From Salvator merianae (lineage: Eukaryota > Chordata > Lepidosauria > Squamata > Teiidae): a stretch of 64,000 nucleotides of DNA. Of the stretch, positions 11,199 through 23,760 are shown piece by piece (position 1 is the stretch's first letter; every line of letters starts with the position of its first letter). The stretch is from assembly GCA_003586115.2 (NCBI GenBank), contig QVOM02000116.1:47779692-47843691 (forward strand), read 5' to 3'. The notes under the pieces were generated by a model, which worked only from the letters and a program-made list of their open reading frames with translations, had not been told where the DNA came from and did not search any database. The translations under genes and the position numbers were made by a program.

Positions 11199-12411
11199 CG
11201 GTCTAGAACAGGGTTTCTCAGCTTGCAGCCCTCCAAATGCTCCTGCCGGCATTCCATTCCTAGCAGCCTTGCTTTGGAGCACTTTTCTGGAATAGGATCA
11301 GTGTTGGCTACAGTACGTCATTTGTGTACTTGTAAACACCCAGAGATGGGCAAACATACCACCCCTAATCCAGTCTCTCCCATTTCCTAATCGCTGGCTA
11401 GTGGCCAATAAACTTGCTGGGAAATCAATATCAGAGCAATCTTGTAGTCCATTGCAAGTGGCACAGAAGGATGGGAAATGATGCTTTTTAAAAGGGCATA
11501 CTGGCCAACCAGCAATTTTTCATTTGTGTTTAATCTTTTCTTCATTTATAATTCAAAAAGGTTACTATTAAACAAGGAAGGAAGCAAGGAAGCCTTCCAT
11601 CCTGTGGTCTAATTGAGGGAAGTTGAAATCCTTCCTAGGAGTGTCCGCAATTTCTCTTCTTAAGTCTTGTCTCTTTTCGTTGGCTAGCTGTTCAGAACAG
11701 CCAATTAGATTTCCCAGTAGCAACGAAACCAGGTTAATCCCAGCACACTGTTGTGGAAGTGGATGCAGTTCAGTTAGCAGGAGACACAAGAAGGATGCAT
11801 TTTACTAGCAGTGGTAGGAGCTTGGATAATGTTGTTCTATGTGGAAGCCTAGCCTGGAATTCACTGTAGAGTTGGGGCATGTCTATCCTGCATACCTTGC
11901 CACATTTAAACAATTTTAAAGGAGAAGGACGTTCATTTTTCAAGAAAGCATTTTTTGTACAAGGCAGAAGGAGATGATGGAAATAGCTACCAAAAGATAC
12001 AGTGATGACTTTAAGAGGAACAAAGACGAATTCACAGTGGGCCAGGTTATCAGGATTGAGTGCCAGACTCAACAATGGTTGGCAATGTGTTTCTGAAGAC
12101 CATCTACTGCATACTATAGGGTAGAATCTGTAGTGTCCATATGGGCAATTCTGCACTGGCTGGTATACCGGACCAGCAAGCAAATTAGAACCCTCATTCC
12201 ACACACTGAAGGATCCTATTGCACTTGCTTGCCCAATGTGGAATCGCCCTGTCTTCCTTTGAGCTGCCTTTGGGCATTCAACAGGGATGCTGGATTAGAT
12301 TGTCCAACAGTCTTTCAGTCTTCTCACAGGAAACTCAGTGATAGCTTGCTGTTGGAAAACAGGAATATGTTTGGGGAACAGAATCTATATTCACATTTCA
12401 GTGGAGAGTAT

Positions 12412-12591
12412 GGCCCTTTCTGCACTTGACCTTATTCCAGATTATATCTTAGAATAGGGATCTGCCATCTGCATGCTACTATGAACTATGGCAGGCCCCA
12501 CCTGGGGTCTGCTATAATCTGCACTAGCATGTGGATAGCAGGTCCCTATTCTGGGATATAGTCCAGAATAAAGCCAAGTGCAGAAAGGGCC
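12412..12591. mobile_element. Foldback element, family B
   Basis: 180 bp with roughly 48-bp terminal inverted repeats. Left 'ggccctttctgcacttgacc', then 'ttattccagattatatc'. Right 'gatatagtccagaataaag', then 'aagtgcagaaagggcc'. The whole unit can fold into a hairpin. Its tips resemble those of family A. Confidence 0.8.
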
Positions 12592-12629
12592 TATGCCTAG
12601 AATTTTTGTCTAACATTTTCATCTGCGTT

Positions 12630-13000
12630 TTTCACAAGTGTCAGCTGGGCAGTTCACCAATGGGGCATAAGCTCCACAGGCCACATCGCACTTCCCATTC
12701 TAAGGAGGAACAGTCCTCATGATGCGGTAGCCACCAGCACTGTAAGGGCTGGAACAGCCCGGAAATGGGTTTCCAGCACTCACAGGGCAAATGCTGACTG
12801 GCCACCATGACAGCGGCCATGGAAATGTCCAGTTGCCACTATGGGAACAGTGCTGGTCTGAATGCTGTATACCAGCAGCACTCCAGCATGTGTTCCTGAT
12901 CGCTAGGGCTTCCACAAAATGCGGATGCGCTGTGCTAGTGAGCATATGGACACTCACTAGCACTAAAGTGCAAACAGGCCCCACAGCCTTGTCTTCATTC
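12630..13000. mobile_element. Interspersed element, family C
   Basis: Shares the left segment 'gctggaacagcccggaaatg' and the right segment 'actcactagcactaaagtgc' + 'acaggcccc' with the copy at about 45775-46545. No coding capacity. Boundaries are approximate. Confidence 0.55.
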
Positions 13001-13489
13001 ATGTTCCCCAGTCAATGGTGTTCAAAGTCATACTACCTCCAAGAATGGTTTTCAGACACTCTCCAACATGTGGGGCCCATAGTTTGCTGCCTTGTAAAGG
13101 TTACTGACCCCTCCTAATATAGGCAGGTACACCGGAACTGCAGTTCATGTGGGGAAGGGAGAAGTCTCACTTGAAAGTTGGCGCCAGTCTTTGCCTGCAG
13201 TGGACAGATTTCACTCATGCTCCTGGTTCACTGCTGGGAAAGGGCCTCTCTTTCCGCTTCCACTCCTCTCGTCTCTATGCAAACCGTAGCTCAGGTGTAC
13301 CTGGCTATACTACAGGGGACAGGTAATCTTTAAAAGCTGAACTGTTTCCTCTGAGGATAATCCAGGCAGTGTCAGAGCATAGATTTTCACGGCTAGTAGC
13401 CACAAATACCCTTATCCTTCATCTTCCTATTTGTGCCTAGGTAAGCTTTAGTATTCCTGCTGAGGGCTAATAATTTGTTAAGCAGATTT

Positions 13490-13875
13490 AGGCTGTTTCT
13501 GCACTTACCTGGCTGGCTTGTCCAACAGACCCAGGCCAGGCTGGAGTGGTTCCAGCAGCAGGAAGGGCCCCACTGTCCCAGAATGGCCCCCATGCTGGCT
13601 CTGAAGATCACGTGGTCTTCAAAGATAGCTTCCAGGCTCCTAGCCTCGAAATCCCAGGGGGGCACATTTCATCAGCACAATATGGTGCGCCACCAAAATG
13701 GGACCCCCTCTTAAACTGGAACAGGAAGGCACGTGCCCTTCCGCATGCCTCCCTGTTCTATTCTACAGGACTTTGGACCACCAGTAGACCAGTTAAAACA
13801 GGTCTACTGGTATGTATCCTGGTATGGTACAGCCCTCCCCTTTTGGGATAGTCTACATAAGTGTGGAAATGGCCT
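13490..13875 (+). mobile_element. Miniature inverted-repeat element, family A
   Basis: Left end 'aggctgtttctgcacttacc', right end 'cataagtgtggaaatggcct'. It has the family's central palindrome in weaker form at 13657-13707 ('caccaaaatgggacccc' side well preserved). It also shares 'agtagaccagttaaaacagg' with the copy at 10698-11198. Confidence 0.7.
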
Positions 13876-16095
13876 AAGACTACAGTAATGGAAGTAATGT
13901 TTTTTTCCTGTGTTAATGTGTGGCTGCGTTGGATGCTGAGAGTGAGAAAAACAAGAAAAGTGCCTTTGAATCAAGGAAAGAGCTATTAGAATATCATGGA
14001 CTTCTAAAAGAACCAAATGATCAGTTATGGATTCAAATTGAAGCCACATGCAATGATAATTAAAGAGAAACAGGTATCTTTGGCAATTCTGTTGGTGGTA
14101 TAGTAAAGATGTTTACCCTTTAAACTGGTAGTACAAAATATGGAACCTATCCAAGTAGATAAGTACCCAGCTTCTCTAAGGTAGCTCCTTTACTTTATTT
14201 TCGCACAAACAAAAGGCATAAAATTGGCCCATTCACAAACCAAACCAGGGAAGACTTCTTAACAATCCTTGTCCTCTGACGGATGAAGTAATTGCTCCTG
14301 CTTTTTGATGGGACCCAGGTCTGTGTTCCATTGTATTGCCCTCTTACTACATTATCAGGTACTATCTGAATCTGAACTTGCAGGTTGGTTCCTATTTGTG
14401 AGTATTTGTTTTGACAAACCCCAAACGGGCTTTTTAGATATCAAAGGGATCACTGACCATTGAAGAAATGTGTGACAGCAGGTTACAAGGCTGTACGTTT
14501 TGGTCCTGGAAGCGAGTCAAGCATTGAGATAATTATCTTCCATTCAGGATGACAACTGAGAGACACGTTCATTCTGTCTTGAGGAATAACCCTGTTATTT
14601 TAGTATTTATTTCCAGGCTTCAAAACCAGTGCTAACATGTCAGGATGCAAAAGCTCGTAGCCTCTATTTCAGTTTCCTATCTGCGATGGATTATTCAATT
14701 ACTGGCTCTTTGGCCTCCACTCAACCATTCTAAATCATTTCCAGCTTCCTCACAAGGCTTTGGCAGGAGCTGAAAGACAGTTTCAGTTGCAAATTTCACA
14801 GCTTCATCAGTCCTTCTAGGCCGCCTGCTCCCAGCTTAATTAATTTCAAAGGAAAGCTGAAGGAAAGAATCTGACTGAATGAGTCTGATGTTGTTTGGGG
14901 GTTGTACTGAGGCAGTGAAGCAGAGGACCTACCAATGTTCCGTGTTGCTATTGGTGGAAAGAGGTTCCTCACGCCTTTGGACAAGGGTGCAGTCTCAGGT
15001 TGTGAGCAGTTGGGATGGCGTAAAGGAGGGAGCTTTTAAAAAGGTTGAACGAATATTCAGATTTTGTTAGAATTTCATCGAAGTTTTAGAAAATTGATAG
15101 CAGAACACTCTGAACAGCACTTTCCATTTGAGCACAAATTCTATTTGTCAGGACTTCTGCATTTCAGCTCTGATAAGTCTAAAGGAATTTCTGGCTCATA
15201 CCAGCAACAGAACTGAATGGTGATTCTCCGCTTACCTTTGACGTCTTGGTGAAGGAGGCTTCTGATCCATCACTGCTCTTCAAAGGCATCCAAGAGAAAC
15301 AACTAATTTCCGTCCAGTTCTGCCATTGCATACTACTCCCTGGCCACCACTTATTCATACCAGGTGAAAAATATGCACAAAAAAACCCTGAGTTCATATG
15401 GAGTTCTACGTTCAGACTGACTCAAAAACTGGAGGCCCATGCGAACAGATTCTGAAAAAGTAGTTAAAATTAATAAAAGTCAGAAACAGAAAATGTTAAA
15501 ATTCAGAAATAACTTTTTAAATTGAGTCCTCCAGTTCCAGGTTTTACTTGTGTGTAATTGGCACATACGTTTCTACACGCTGCTGTTTTCCCCCCCAATC
15601 ATGATAAGCAATTGCTATTTCATCACATCGTCAGATAATACTTGAGGGCATGAATTAAAAACAACACACAATTGTGTGCAGAAAGGATATTTCTCAGACC
15701 CTGTGCATGAGTAAAACTGAGTTCACATCCTTTCAGTTTCACTCTCAGGCAGGATCGCCACAACACCTTTGTGGTGTTGCGAGAATCCCCTAAGGGTGCA
15801 GGATGCTCATGGCCCTGCACTGTTATGATACTGTCATGGGCTGTCAAAAAGTGCAGAGTCTGCACGATCCTGCACACATCAAACTGGCATCATGGCATAA
15901 GTGCTCATTAAAGCACTATAAAGACCATGCCAGAGTTTTCTCCCACGCTTCTCTCATACCACAGCCAAAGGTGTGGACTTACCTGTTCCACGTTCTTTGG
16001 GACAGATAAACTGGCCCTGTTTTCCTGAACACAGAAAACTGCTGACTTCTGGGACCATTTCCTGTGCTTGGGAAAACATCTCTGGCCAGAAATTT

Positions 16096-16170
16096 GAAAG
16101 CCAGGGAATGAAAGTTCCCCCATTGTGATGTTGTGAAAGGCAGGGAATGAAAGTTCCCCCATTGTGATGT
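16096..16170. repeat. 39-bp-period tandem duplication
   Basis: Two 36-bp units, 16096-16131 and 16135-16170, nearly identical ('cagggaatgaaagttccccc', 'attgtgatgt'), spaced 39 bp apart. Each unit carries a small palindrome GGGAA...TTCCC. A related hairpin occurs at 29314-29333. Confidence 0.85.
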
Positions 16171-16490
16171 ATGCACACCGTCGCTTTATGAAGGCCACTG
16201 TGTTTGTACTGCTCTTGTCAGTGTGCTGCATTATAGCCTCCTTCATTGTGCAGATCCTGCCTTGGATCAGTTTTCTGAAGGATCCTCTATCATAGATTTC
16301 TTAATGCAGCAATTTGCAAGATTATCTGAAGATTCCTGTGCCAGTGACACTGATAGGTGTCAGTTTCAGTTGTATGGCAGTCTCTTCTGAAAAGTCAGTC
16401 TTGTGCAATTCTCTGAATGGTGGATTCCACCGCCTGGCAGGTGTCTCCTTCATCTGGGCTCATCAGCCAAGGGTGGGCATTGACCGACAA

Positions 16491-16644
16491 CAGCGGTGGC
16501 TGCTGGCTTTAAGCCCAGGTGTTCACACCCCACGCAAAGCACGCCATGGCTATTCGTGGGGCCTCCAGGCTTCCATACTGCCGCAGCATGGCACACTTTG
16601 CATGGGGCATGAACACCCGGACTTAAAGCCGGTGGCCACCGCTG
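16491..16644. mobile_element. hAT-like miniature element, family D
   Basis: 154 bp with long inverted repeats: left 'cagcggtggctgctggcttt', right 'taaagccggtggccaccgctg' read inward. Flanking 8-mers accgacaa (16483-16490) and acagacag (16645-16652) match at 6 of 8 positions, as expected for an old 8-bp hAT-type target duplication. No transposase frame. Confidence 0.72.
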
Positions 16645-17934
16645 ACAGACAGCACACAGCATCAGTTGACTGAAGACGTAAGACAGATCATTTGTACTTA
16701 TTGGATTTTGTGCATTAAGAGAAAATCTCGATTATATGGGAGAAGATGTGAATGGGCAAGTCAATAAGGAGAATGTCAAATGATTGTTTTAAAAGTGTAT
16801 ATGTGTTCCAGAAGACATCAGTTCCAAAATGTATATTAGTCTGGGCACAGCCTTCTATCCCTGTCAAGAATCCAATGGAGATGGATAAGTCTTAAAATTT
16901 CTGGCTAGTTATTCTAGCACAGACTTTAATTGTTTTTATTAATATAAACCATTTTCAGAAAAAGATGCCCATTTGCCAGGAGCCATTTGTTCTGTCCAAT
17001 TTAGAAATGCACAAATGCCAAAATTATATGCATTATGTGCATAATACAGAGCTATTTTATTTAACTCTCCCCTTCTGCCTACACAACTCCATTTTCCAAT
17101 GGTTACATACTCATCTGATCTGGTATGGTGAGTTCAGTAGCCTGGCTTTCCCCATCCCTGCATGTATGGACAGACAGAAACAGACTGACCACATAGAAGT
17201 TCCCCATCTCCTGCAATGGCCATCTATTTTGTACATTTTGTTTCCTTTACGTTAGCCTGGTGGAGTGGAAGAATCCCGTACAAAATCAGAGAGTGGAAAA
17301 GGGTTAGAAGTAAGTAGCATAGGCCGAGTGTTTGCTGGCATCTGTTCCATGTAAAATCCTTAATGCTTCATTCAAACAAGCCATGGAAACCCCTGTTTTT
17401 CTTCCAAAATGAGCATTGCAGTGCAACCCCCATCAGGGCCTTTTGCATAGCCTGTTTGTGCAGTGGCACTGTGCAGCCTTTTATGGGTGTGTGGCATCCC
17501 AGCCACTCCATCGCCGTGCAAGCTAAACCCCAACTGAAAAAGCAGAGAAAAGCACTGGGAAAACGTTGGGAGAATGCTTTATGCCTCACTTTCCTTCTCT
17601 CAGCCTTGTCACAGTCCTGGAGCAGACTGCAGATTGCAGGTGTCCACCACTGTTCAAGCATGGTGTGTCAATCAATCAATCAAATATTTATTATAGCCAT
17701 CAGCCAATTTACAAAACCTAAAACAGAAGTTTTACGTGGTTACTTACAATTAGAAAAAAGAAGTTTAAAAATAAAAATTGATGCCTTCCTAACATAGCAC
17801 TGACTGTTCCCCTTCATCTAACCAATGAAATCAAATAAAATGTGAAGAGTTCTAATCCATAAAAAATATTTAATAACACTGTCCTTATTAGCTATAAAAT
17901 CTTAATATACATATAAAAAATAGAGCATCTGGGA

Positions 17935-18140
17935 AACTGGGAGACAATTGGTCAGCTTATGGAGAGATAGGCAGGATGTCTCTAAGGGCCATTTGCAGGG
18001 AATCAAGAGCAGGTGAAGGTTTTGCCATTTTCTTCTGCTTGAGATGCCCAGAAGCAATTGGTGAGCCACTGTGTGAGACAGGAAGCTGGACTAGATGAGC
18101 TGTGGCTGGATCCAGCAGGGTTCCTTTTATGTTCTTAAAG
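17935..18140 (+). mobile_element. CR1-like LINE 3' UTR fragment
   Basis: Sense copy with 'gccatttgcagggaatcaag', 'gcccagaagcaattggtg', 'ccactgtgtgagacagg' and 'ctggactagatgag'. It ends near 'ccttttatgttctt'. Confidence 0.78.
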
Positions 18141-18405
18141 AGTTGGATAAATACATGGAGGACAGGTGTATCAATGGATGATAGAATGGATGCCTAGGTA
18201 CTGCCTCCAGGGTGGAGAGACAAGCAGGATGCCTCTAAAGGCCATTTGCAGGGTGTTGAGAGCAGGTGAAGATTTTGCCTTTGTCTTCTGCTTGAGGATG
18301 CCCAGAAGCAATTAGTGGGCCACTGTGTGAGACAGGATGCTGGACTAGATGAGCTGTGGCCTGATCCAGCAGGGCTCCTCTTATGTTCTTATGTTTTTAT
18401 GTTTC
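18141..18405 (+). mobile_element. CR1-like LINE 3' end
   Basis: A second, longer sense copy directly after the first. It has 'gaggacaggtgtatcaatgg', the same body motifs, and a terminal 'cttatgttcttatgttttt', the ATGTTCTT-type end repeat. Confidence 0.82.
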
Positions 18406-21400
18406 AATAATTTCTGTAGAAAGAGCACGTTAACAGAACTTGGCCTGTGAATTCAGTCTCTCCTGATCTGTAAGGACATGGTCTCTGCTCAGGAGGGATT
18501 CTTCTGTATCTTCCTGATAGAACTGCTGCTGGGCGGGCATTAAAGCAGGCTCTTGTGAAAGCTCCAGGACAGTGAGGAGAAATCATGGTAGGGCTACAGC
18601 ACATACCAGCTGGATTTTTCATGCTGGCCTGCACAGAGCCTACATCTAAATGGAAATTCAATCACATTGGAATCTTCAATCATCTCTAGGAACTACTGCT
18701 GCTTCTAACCCTTTCCACATTTCTTCCCATATTTTGGCAAAGTTTTCTTACATGGAGGATTAGAAATATGTATGAAGATGTCTAAAAGGCTATGGGAGTA
18801 ATTGTTAATTCCAGTGCCAGGCTGCAGTAATAGTTGGGGAAGCAGGTACGTGTCAGAGGTTGCCAGTGTAGGTAGAATGGCCTGTGGTGCCTTTTCCTGA
18901 AGGAAACTGATGGAGGACGGTCAGGAATTCTGGATAGAGGGTGCCTGGCATTCTGAAGGGCTGTCAGAAAACACCTTTCCTTTGGAAAGCACCTTCTTTT
19001 TCAGGGTTGTCTGGTATAATTTTCAGAGTTAGAACCCTTCAAAAGGACATAAAGGTCTGACTCCTACTGAATCTGGCCTGGGACTGATCAGCTCAAATTC
19101 TGATGTGCTGATGATAGGTACCAGCACCTGCCCTCATCCAGAACCAAGGGATTGCCTTAGCTGCATTCTTGAAGTCTGTAATCAAAGGCAAGACAGTTCC
19201 ATACTGTTGCCCAAGAAAACTGTTTGCGTGTATCCACACGATCTCCAGGACTCAAGCTCAGCTCACAGGCATCTGAGCCGCTATAACCTCTCAGAGGACT
19301 GATCCATTTTGTGACAGTATTCATGGGGGGAAACCTGTGAAAATGATAAAACTTATAGCATAGTGATCATCCTCTGCTTGGGGGGTCTGATGCAGCTGCT
19401 AGACAACTTCTTTCAACATCTCAAAGGAGACCTTTCTGTCCCAGGCCAGGAACTAATGAAGATGGACGCTGTTTGCTTCCCATTAACTAAATTGCTCAAT
19501 TAATGAGAAGGACAGGGGCAACACCATCCTCATCAGCTGGTTCGCACATGTCTGCCATTTCTATGTGCATAAAATAAGGGGGTGGGGTAACTGTACCCCC
19601 TGCTGGCATGTACCCACTGCAGGAATCCATGTTGCCCCTGGTCTAAAAAAAAAGCTTAGCCATTCTGCCTGCCATAGCAGCATGAGATTATCTGACTAAA
19701 CCACAATTCTCCTGGCCTGGAGCAACCAACTCCTCATTAGGCAACAAATGAATGAATCTCATTGGAACATCTATTGTTATATTTTGGTGCTTTCTTGGGA
19801 AATCACTTTCTTCTGTGTGGAGAGGAAAAGGTGTTTCTATTGGAACAGACGGTGTTCTCTTTTGAAAGGTGCCAACTCTCTAACTAGACAAGGATCAAAA
19901 TATTTTCCCTTTCTCCAGGAAATGATGTCCCTGTGTCCCCCCATCTATCTGCCTGCCTCTGCCTCCTCCTTCCCTTCCAAATGGAAGGGTCTGGTTTCAT
20001 ACTGTATATTTGCATTCCGTGTGATTTCTTATAGCAGAGACAGAAGGTATCACAAAGGAAGACTCACCTCAGTGATCATAATAGCTCTAGTTTTGTTAAA
20101 GTCCCTCACAGCTCGGTATCATCTCATTTTCAGGTACTAGAGTCCACATCATTCTCTTTTCAGCTTGGCTGATCTGGACTTGAGCAGAATTGAAGACCTT
20201 AACTTTGCTGAAAATGCATCTCAGAGCCACTCAGACACAGTAACAAAGACAGCAATAGCAGGCCATGCACATACTCCTCTATAGGGGCAGTAAAATTATT
20301 TTTTTCATGCGTTAATATAGGTTTCCAGCTTTCACTTCAAAAGACATGAACCACCCTATTGTTTGTCCCATGCTTCTCTAGGACAGCTTAATTTTCACTG
20401 TGTCAAGTTGGGGACAAAAGATGTCCTATTTCAGGGATCCCAGCATCAGTGTCTCCAGCTGTGTCTAGACAAGAGTATAAAACCCAGGGATTATCCCAGC
20501 TCCGTGTTGGGATTGCCATACACGTCCATGGCAATCTCAACATAGCCCCAGGATATTGGGGTGAAATCCCACAATAACGTTCTTGAAGGAAAATCAACCC
20601 CAGCTTGGATTTTACCTATAAAGCGAGAGGACCTACCTCATCTGGAACCCTGCTTGCGCAGTCCGCCACCTTTAGAATGGCCACCGCACATGTGCAAAGC
20701 CCAACTGTGATGAAAATGGCATCCATGTATGCGCGTGGGGTGGCAATCATGCATTTCTGGGTATTTCACGCCATTGAAACACCCAGAAGTATGCGCCATG
20801 CCATTGCAGGAACGTGTGTCCACACAGGGAAGTGTTTCCACTTGCCCCGTGCTGTTGCCCTGCTGTGCAATAATTCTGGGAGCGCATTACTCCAGAATAG
20901 CACTAAATAGTGGTTTAATCAAGCCATGTCTTCAGCCTGCCTCCTTGTTTCTTAATCCACTGGGGAAAACTGATCCATAACCCTTGATAGAAAGATTGCA
21001 AACTGAGTGTGTACAGGAGGGAGCCATATCTGAGTTGCTCCTGTGTCTGCAAGAGTCATCCAAATGGCAACCATCAGCCAAAGAAGGCTTGGGGGCTTGG
21101 GGGATACAGCATAATCAGCTGTCCTCTGTAGGCCCCATGACTTTCAACAGAAATGCCTTACGTACCTCTCCCTTCTCCCACTACCAGGAAGGCTGGAGGC
21201 GCGCTTGTTACATGTGAATCAGCATCGCCTGACTCATTTTACCCTATTGCTGCCAAGAGGCCTTTTCACTGGTCTAAATGGCTGCCTTGTAGTTCCTTCC
21301 TCTGGCCAGAGGTGGGGGGTGGAGGATAGGCTGAATCCCAGCCTGCCATTTCCTAAGGTCACATTGCCTTGAATGCTTGCCTTGTGACAAAATATTTTTG

Positions 21401-22260
21401 CTCAAAGTCCCAGGCTACTATGAATAGGAAGAGGATGTGAAGCTGGAAGATCCATGCAAATCTGATTTTCTAGCAGCTGGTTTCCACCATCTTTTTTCTT
21501 CCTAGGGGACAAATGAGATACAATACATACATGGTCACTCATGCCCTTCTCCTATTTTTGTAGCTAAAAGGTTCTTGGTGGAAATTTGGTGGAATAACAG
21601 TACGTAGATAGGAAGGAGGGGAGAAAAGTTAATGGAGTCCTTCTATTCCTATTGCTTGCCTAATCGGAAAAAATCTCCCCAGCTGCTTTTTTTCCCCAAG
21701 AAGGAAATATATTTCTCACTGGCCGTATCTACATGGTGACATAATGGTGCATGGGAATTGCACAATCCCATACACAATCCCATGCCCTTCTAGCTAACAT
21801 CCAACTATAGAGGTGTGGAAAGTGCTGTCAGAAGGATTTTTCCAGCAGAGCAGACGAAAGCACCTCTGGCTGCACTTTCTGCCCCTGTACCGTCACCACT
21901 ATGCACACTCACCTGTGGCACCTCCTTGCTGTCTCTGTGCATGGCCTGATGTCCACAGACACAAGAAATTGACAGTTTCTGGGGCCACTGCTTTCATCTG
22001 CAAGAAAGTAGTCGTGCAGAAACGTTTCCTTCCCAGCTTTGATGTTCATGTGGCCACGGGCATTGGGGGGGGGGGGCATGTGGACTGGACCCTTCCCATT
22101 TCAAGAGCCAGATCAAGCGTTCTAGGCCTGATAGTGGCAGGATTCACTATTGTGCAGATCCTGTCTCTTATTATTATCCCCTTATCAGTGAGAGAAAAGC
22201 AGCTGGGGTTGTGGATTTAAACTGAACAACTGCAGAAGGAGAAAACCAAACCAGTTTTTT

Positions 22261-22370
22261 AATTATTTTATTAATTTATTATTTGCATTTTTATCCCTCC
22301 CTATACCTGGAGGTCTCAGGGTGGGTTACAACATTAAAAACCAATATAAAATAAACATACTGAAACAATA
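22261..22370 (-). mobile_element. L2-like LINE 3' terminus
   Basis: AT-rich start followed by 'tttatccctccctatacc' and 'tctcagggtgggttacaac', the reverse complement of an L2-like tail. Confidence 0.6.
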
Positions 22371-22548
22371 ACAGGGGCTGAAAATGGAGAGGAAAAGCTG
22401 CTTCCTTGTCTAGCCAAAGCCCAGGGCAAAGAGGTGCATCTTTTTGTCATGTGATACCATTTAACTATTTTGTACTCCCTAAACCACATGAAGGATAATC
22501 AACCATCAGAAGTAATGGTACTTGCATTCCAAAATATCTGGAGAGTGA

Positions 22549-23014
22549 GGTCCTTTCTGCCCTGCCCCTTATTCCAGAACAAATTCCAGAATAAGGGGCA
22601 GCAGTCTGCATGCTAGTGCGGATTAGGACAAGCCCTGCCCCCATCACACTTCAAAAGTATTGAATGAAGCATGGACTGGGCTAGGTGCTGAAAATAACTC
22701 CCTAGCCCTGTATAGTTCTGGACCACAGACATGTGTGGACAGCACACCCCTGTGCTCCAATATATTATGAGGAACGTGTTTAGGCAGTGGTCCAGGAAGT
22801 ACTGCCAGAAATGGGCCCATCATAAAACCAGCCAAGCGGAGAACTTTCATTCCTGACCTACAGAGCCTTGCCGCTCCATCTGAGTGGGAAGGTCTGGAGC
22901 AGAAGGGCCATCCGAATGTAGACAGTCCTGTTCCCAGCTTGGGACACGTTGCTTGTTCCAGGATAGGGTAGCCCACCTTGTCCCTGAACTCTGCACACAA
23001 GTGCAGAAAGATCC
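22549..23014. mobile_element. Inverted-repeat element related to family B
   Basis: Left end 'ggtcctttctgccc', right end 'gtgcagaaagatcc'. Inside the left end, 'ccccttattccag' and 'ccagaataagggg' lie close together as an inverted pair (about 22565-22598). Limits are tentative. Confidence 0.5.
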
Positions 23015-23620
23015 TAAGGAGCTGGGGGGGGGGGGTAAGTTAAACCAGCTTCACGTCTCTTTTATTCTTTTACCCAGTTTCCTAATACCCAGGTAGCTGA
23101 TAGCCATGATATCAGATGGGTGAAGGGCAAAGCAGCTAAAAAGGGAGCCATAATAATAGACTTAATGGCAGGATGCTAAGGCTGCAATGCTATTCAAACC
23201 CTCATGAAAATTGGCCTTGCTGAGCACAAGGGATTGTGCACACATTAGCCAAACCTGAACTGAAGTCTACACAGACAGGAAAGGAAGAAGGGACTGCAGT
23301 AGGACTCCGAGCTATAGGGGGTGATGGAGCACTGCCTATTTTTCCCCTAAGGGCCAGCTGCTCCAGCCCAAAGGGCTGCAGTATGGAGAGAAGTGGTAGA
23401 GGAAAAGTGACATTTGTACTCATGTCTGTGCATCAGTGCTCAACTCTTGAAGCATGGGCTGTTGAGTCGCACATGCATGGACAGATCGCACGCGGTGAAC
23501 TGAAACGCCGAATCTTCTCACATCAACTCAGCAGTACTGTGTTGCTTTTCAAAGAAGCCTGTGTGAGAATTCGTCAGTAAGGCATGAAGGGACAAGCTAC
23601 ATGCGAAGCAGACTTTCACT

Positions 23621-23760
23621 CATTCATTTTATTTCTACCCCTCCTTTTACCGAAAGCTCCCAAGGCAGGTAGAAAACAGAGGCAATTTGAGCAAATAAAA
23701 ACCTCAGAATTAAAGACAGTAAAACTACTATTTAAAACGCAAAACCACTAAAACAAATGG
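23621..23760 (-). mobile_element. L2-like LINE 3' terminus, diverged
   Basis: 'cattttatttctacccctcc' followed by 'ctcccaaggcaggtagaaaa', matching the reverse complement of L2-like tails elsewhere in the window. Confidence 0.5.
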
